Of a stretch of DNA of 28,494 nucleotides, positions 26,385-28,494 are shown piece after piece. Source of the stretch: Davidsoniella eucalypti (taxonomy: Eukaryota > Ascomycota > Sordariomycetes > Microascales > Ceratocystidaceae). Below the pieces are notes generated by a model. It was given only the letters and a program-made list of their open reading frames with translations. It was not told the origin of the DNA and did not search any database. The position numbers were made by a program, and so were the translations under genes. Each line of letters opens with the position of its first letter. The stretch's first letter is position 1. The stretch covers positions 1 through 28,494 of the forward strand of contig RMBW01000279.1 of NCBI GenBank assembly GCA_004009845.1, read 5' to 3'.

Positions 26385-28494
26385 GAAACTTACGGTATTT
26401 CAGCACAATCAGGGAAAGCGTAAAGGCATTTTAGATCATCTCTTTGACTTAGCAATAAGGCAGGGAGTTGAGATATTGTGCATTCAGGAACCCTGGGTAT
26501 GGCAAAAAGAAGGCAAATGGATTTTCCAGGACCACCAAAACTTTCACACCGTCAAACCATCATTATCTTTGCTAACAAGACCAAGAGTCGTGACCTATAT
26601 CCAAAAGGACATTGACTTCACAATAGAAAAGCCTCTCGACATCGCAAGCAGCGACTTTCAATGCATAAGACTTCATATCGACGCGCAACCATTATTGGTC
26701 AACCTCTACAACCATCCGACCCAGCCCCTTTTACCGCACCCGCTTGTCCAGCAATGGCAGGTTGGGAATGGCATCATCGTCGGGGACTTCAACACCCATC
26801 ATCCATGGTGGTCTGTGAACTGTGAGCAATCACAGCATGCAGATGAAGTCGTTGGTTGGTTGCAGAGGAACAATGCTGACTTGGTAGTGGATCCCGAGAA
26901 TGCTCTGGTCAACAGGGGCACTTTCTTCACCACCAGGTCGCAGAAAACATCAATCATCGATCTCGCCTTCCTCACTGGGCAGATGAAGCAAACGAAAACT
27001 AGTTGGACGTGTGAAGGTCTCCACGGTTCGGATCACCAGTGCATTAAATTGCAGTTCCACGACGCCCGAAAAAACGAAAAAGAGAAGGAAAAAACAATAT
27101 ATAACTTGAAAAAAACGGACTGGAAACAGTTCAGAGACAGCCTCAAAAAAAAGGAGGCATTAGTATTAGAAAATCTCAAAAAAAGAGATACTCGACCGGA
27201 TCTGGCGGCCATTCTGACCGCCGCCATCCAGGATACCTGCGCAGAGGTGATGCCGAAGGCCCGCATCTGCCCCCGGAGTAAGCCTTGGTGGAACGACGAA
27301 CTCAAGCTATTGAGGAAGTCCTTCCTCAGGGCCGAACGACAATGGAAGAAGGATAAGATCTGTCTGACGGAGTATAAAGAAAAACGAAACAGGTATTTCC
27401 ATGCCATTATCAAAACCAAAGCTAACTATTTCAATTCTTTCTTAGAACAAGCAACCGGCGACGAAGTCTTCACTGCTATGAGATACACGAAACCCACAAC
27501 CGACTCGTATATACAACCACTCGAGGAAAATGGTGTCAAGGCTGAGTCTTTCGACGACAAAGCTAAGATGCTATTGAATCTTGTGGGCGGCGAAAAAGGT
27601 GAGTCCTTTGAGGACGAAGACACTCTACCCATCCCACATCACGAGAACTCGAAATGGCCTTGGCCTAACATCTCTACCATTGAGATTGAAAGAGCTATCA
27701 TGACCTCAAACCCTAAGAAGTCTGCTGGACCAGATGGGATTAATTTCCAAATGATCCAAAATGCTTATAGGGCTATCCCCGAGGTCTTCCACTATGTCTA
27801 CACGGAGCTATTCACTAAAGGACAGTGTCCTACGGTGTGGCGCCAGGGCATTGGAGTGATATTGAAAAAACCCAACAAGCCAGACTATTCCCGTATCAAG
27901 GCATATCGGATTATTACTCTGCTCAACTGCTTAGGTAAAGTATTGGAACGAATTTTTGCACAGAGACTTGGTTTCTTGGCTGCAACAAAGGACGACCTGC
28001 TTCACCCAACGCAGTTTGGCGGACGGAAACAACGATCGACGATCGATGCAGCAATGGTTCTCATGGACCAAGTCAAGTCATGGAAAGAACAGGGCCTGAA
28101 ATCGAGTATTGCACTACTTGATATCAAAGGCGCGTTCGACCATGTTAATAGGGATACCCTACTGTGGCACTGCAGAGATCTAGGTCTTCCGAATAACTGC
28201 ACCCAATGGATTGCAGCCTTCCTTCAAAGAGGAAGGTCCAGATATGTTTGATGGCAAACGAACAAACTTCTACACTATTGACCAGGGCATACCGCAAGGC
28301 AGCCCAATCTCCCCCATTCTGTTCTTGATTTATTCGAGACTTATACACACAACCCCCAATCCATCCAAGTTCATGGCATTCAGCTCTCATACATTGATGA
28401 ATTCTGATTACGGTAGCTCCAAAAGCTTTGCGAGAAATTGCAGAGCTCTAGAGGCATCGTTGAAGATCTCACCAGGCAAGCCGACGATAGTTCC
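26377..28494 (+). CDS. LINE ORF2 copy E, N-terminal two thirds of the RT, 3' partial and frameshifted at the end
   Basis: It starts at the ATG 26377 (MFRKLTVFQHNQG), overlapping the ORF1 stop by 8 bases in the +1 frame. The frame runs clean for about 616 codons: a complete endonuclease (QHN 9-11, QEPW 37-40, GDFN 136-139, SDHQ 218-221) and RT up to WIAAFLQ, including SAGPDGI 449-455, GGRKQRS from 548 and DIKGAFDH 582-589. Near 28226 one A is missing from a run and the frame closes at 28251. From there to the window end the LINE can still be followed (QGIPQGSP, then the YIDD region) but with repeated single-base losses. The clustering at the very end suggests poor sequence rather than decay. 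Confidence 0.9.

Larger units (their letters stand above)
24971..28494 (+). mobile_element. LINE E: full 5' end, ORF1 and most of ORF2, plus strand, runs off the right edge
   Basis: It starts at the same first base as LINE C and has the same 121-base 5' UTR, then ORF1, the 8-base overlap and ORF2 into the RT palm. It is collinear with the other copies until about 28226, after which many single bases are lost. Its 3' end and tail lie beyond the window. Confidence 0.92.

Overview
The window is eukaryotic repeat DNA and holds no host gene that I can recognise. Everything in it belongs to two kinds of retroelement. One is a high-copy non-LTR retrotransposon (LINE) with an RNA-binding ORF1 and an endonuclease–reverse transcriptase–RNase H ORF2. 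The other is Ty3/Gypsy LTR retrotransposons of the chromovirus type: one nearly complete (Gypsy-1) and one internal piece (Gypsy-2). The RNase H-bearing LINE (Tad1/I-like) together with a chromodomain Gypsy element carrying a Tf1-type self-priming signature suggests a filamentous fungus, probably an ascomycete. This is inference; no host marker gene is visible.

Layout, left to right: LINE A, minus strand, ORF2 running off the left edge plus complete ORF1 (1-5050); a LINE 3' end on the plus strand with an A tail (5051-5241); an internal ORF2 scrap, minus (5242-5912); LINE B, minus, from its T tract through ORF2 (5913-9563), cut exactly at an LTR end; Gypsy-1, minus (9564-15806), followed by a 31-base N gap (15807-15837); LINE C left arm, minus, broken ORF2 start plus ORF1 plus 5' end (15838-17840); LINE C right arm, plus, ORF2 and A tail (17838-21658); Gypsy-2 pol piece, plus (21659-24142); LINE D, minus, 3' end and ORF2 C-terminus (24143-24972); LINE E, plus, 5' end, ORF1 and most of ORF2 (24971-28494).

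Three LINE pairs are joined head to head (near 5050, 17840 and 24971). At each joint at least one partner is present up to, or within about 14 bases of, the 5' end of the element. Two joints use the same first base and so define a 121-base 5' UTR. The pairs are separated by scraps of older elements lying between inward-facing A tails. The pattern fits twin priming, or two target-primed cDNAs joined at their 5' ends. Misassembly of near-identical repeats is the main competing explanation.

How the parts work: ORF1 should coat the LINE RNA. ORF2 nicks the target, copies the RNA from its tail and removes RNA with its RNase H. An 8-base ATG/stop overlap couples the two ORFs. Gypsy-1 encodes gag with a CCHC knuckle, protease, RT, RNase H, a DDE integrase and a C-terminal chromodomain. 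Its primer site is complementary to 11 bases at the likely start of its own transcript, so it probably primes itself. Its reading frames are broken several times, each time by the loss of one base, which looks more like sequence error than decay. LINE sequence beside the gap and in the last ~270 bases shows the same kind of errors.
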